DNA from: Chromera velia | Lineage: Eukaryota; Sar; Chromeraceae | Direction: 5' to 3' | Assembly (NCBI GenBank): GCA_018398765.1 | Contig: JAHBMJ010002579.1 | Coordinates: 1-17,868, forward strand | Length of the DNA: 17,868 bases | In this document: piece by piece, positions 17,168 to 17,868 of the stretch | Position numbering within the stretch: position 1 is the first letter of the stretch | How the letters are laid out: each line of letters starts with the position of its first letter | Notes under the pieces: model-generated | The model's database searches: none | Told to the model about the DNA's origin: nothing | Seen by the model: only the letters and a program-made list of their open reading frames with translations | Program-made: the position numbers and the translations under genes

Positions 17168-17868
17168 GGCCGGGGCGAACCTTACCCATTCTGGCCCGAA
17201 GTATTCAAGCGTCTCCATTTTCTCATGCATCAAAATTGCAGACCGGGGCCAGCCACACCATTCTGGTCTGCAACCTTCATGCATTCACTCATTCAATCTC
17301 TTACTTACTCAACAAGGCAGACCGGCCGGGGCGAACCTTACCCATTCTGGCCCGAAGTATTCAAGCGTCTCCATTTTCTCATGCATCAAAATTGCAGACC
17401 GGGGCCAGCCACACCATTCTGGTCTGCAACCTTCATGCATTCACTCATTCAATCTCTTACTTACTCAACAAGGCAGACCGGCCGGGGCGAACCTTACCCA
17501 TTCTGGCCTGAATTAGGGGGGGTCCAACTTTTTGTGCATCCATGCACCAAAATTGCAGACCGGGGCCAGCCACACCATTCTGGTCTGCAACCTTCATGCA
17601 TTCACTCATTCAATCTCTTACTTACTCAACAAGGCAGACCGGCCGGGGCGAACCTTACCCATTCTGGCCTGAATTAGGGGGGGTCCAACTTTTTGTGCAT
17701 CCATGCATCAAAATTGCAGACCGGGGCCAGCCACACCATTCTGGTCTGCAACCTTCATGCATTCACTCATTCAATCTCTTACTTACTCAACAAGGCAGAC
17801 CGGCCGGGGCGAACCTTACCCATTCTGGCCTGAATTAGGGGGGGTCCAACTTTTTGTGCATCCATGCA
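17168..17868. repeat. Tandem satellite array, 156/161-base units, running off the window end
   Basis: Units begin with GGCCGGGGCGAACC at 17168, 17324, 17480, 17641 and 17802 (spacings 156, 156, 161, 161). Type A units (first two) contain 'GAAGTATTCAAGCGTCTCC'. Type B units (last three, the fifth cut by the window end) contain 'GAATTAGGGGGGGTCC' in its place. Elsewhere the copies are almost identical. Each unit carries the word GCAGACCGG twice, 77-79 bases apart, and each time a CATTCTGG word follows, so the unit is a diverged dimer of about 78 bases. A perfect 9-base inverted pair (TTGCAGACC...GGTCTGCAA, 20-base loop) lies in every unit. The array is open in several plus frames, but the 161-base period shifts frame between copies, so it is not treated as coding. 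Confidence 0.93.

Noticed and set aside
17079-17838. Overlapping plus-strand open frames of 98-150 codons in the tandem repeats
   Set aside because: They exist because the repeat lacks stops. The 161-base unit is not a multiple of three, so the peptide changes frame between copies and cannot be one repeated protein domain.
17168-17868. CRISPR-like array
   Set aside because: Units are 156-161 bases and nearly identical throughout, with no short repeat/unique spacer pattern; the rest of the window is intron-containing eukaryotic DNA.

Overview
The window looks like nuclear DNA of a protist, most likely a chromerid alveolate such as Chromera velia. This is an inference from style, not a database match. 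The grounds are GT-AG introns of about 240-640 bases that are CT-rich on the sense strand, many GA/CT, GT, CAGA and ATCC microsatellites, frequent TGCATGCA-type words, and an extracellular protein built from PAN/apple, Sushi, Ig-like and cysteine-rich modules. There is no prokaryotic gene layout, and I see no rRNA, tRNA or CRISPR array.

The centre of the window (11679 down to 2541, minus strand) is one large gene that I could assemble exon by exon. Nine exons join with matching phases at all eight introns and leave an uninterrupted frame of 6012 nt, or 2003 residues plus stop. The protein begins with a signal peptide. Next come a galactose-binding/discoidin-like region, a basic linker with a furin-type REKR site and a small Cys-rich receptor-like module. 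Then follow two copies of a G-x-R-L-C...CC module flanking an ACC-x-CGGG module and an Ig-like domain, more Ig/cadherin-like segments, two PAN/apple modules, an uncharacterised Cys-containing region, an acidic linker, a third PAN/apple module and a Sushi-like module. A cysteine-poor, helix-rich tail of about 330 residues ends it. There is no convincing transmembrane helix after the signal peptide, so I infer a secreted adhesin or matrix-type protein.

The flanks appear gene-poor. Positions 1-1400 and about 12190-13110 are AT-rich with no credible coding sequence. Positions 11890-12170 form a GC-rich patch with short direct and inverted repeats. From 13110 to 16200 the plus strand is purine-rich and a few exon-like segments sit on the minus strand; I cannot join them into a gene. 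From about 16250 to 17070 the bias flips to pyrimidines on the plus strand. From 17168 to the window end there is a tandem satellite with 156- and 161-base units in the order A-A-B-B-B(partial). Each unit is itself a diverged dimer of roughly 78 bases.

The least certain parts of the gene model are the two small exons (38 and 63 nt) before the last exon. They are chosen because they keep phase, complete the four-cysteine Sushi pattern and lead into the long final open frame.
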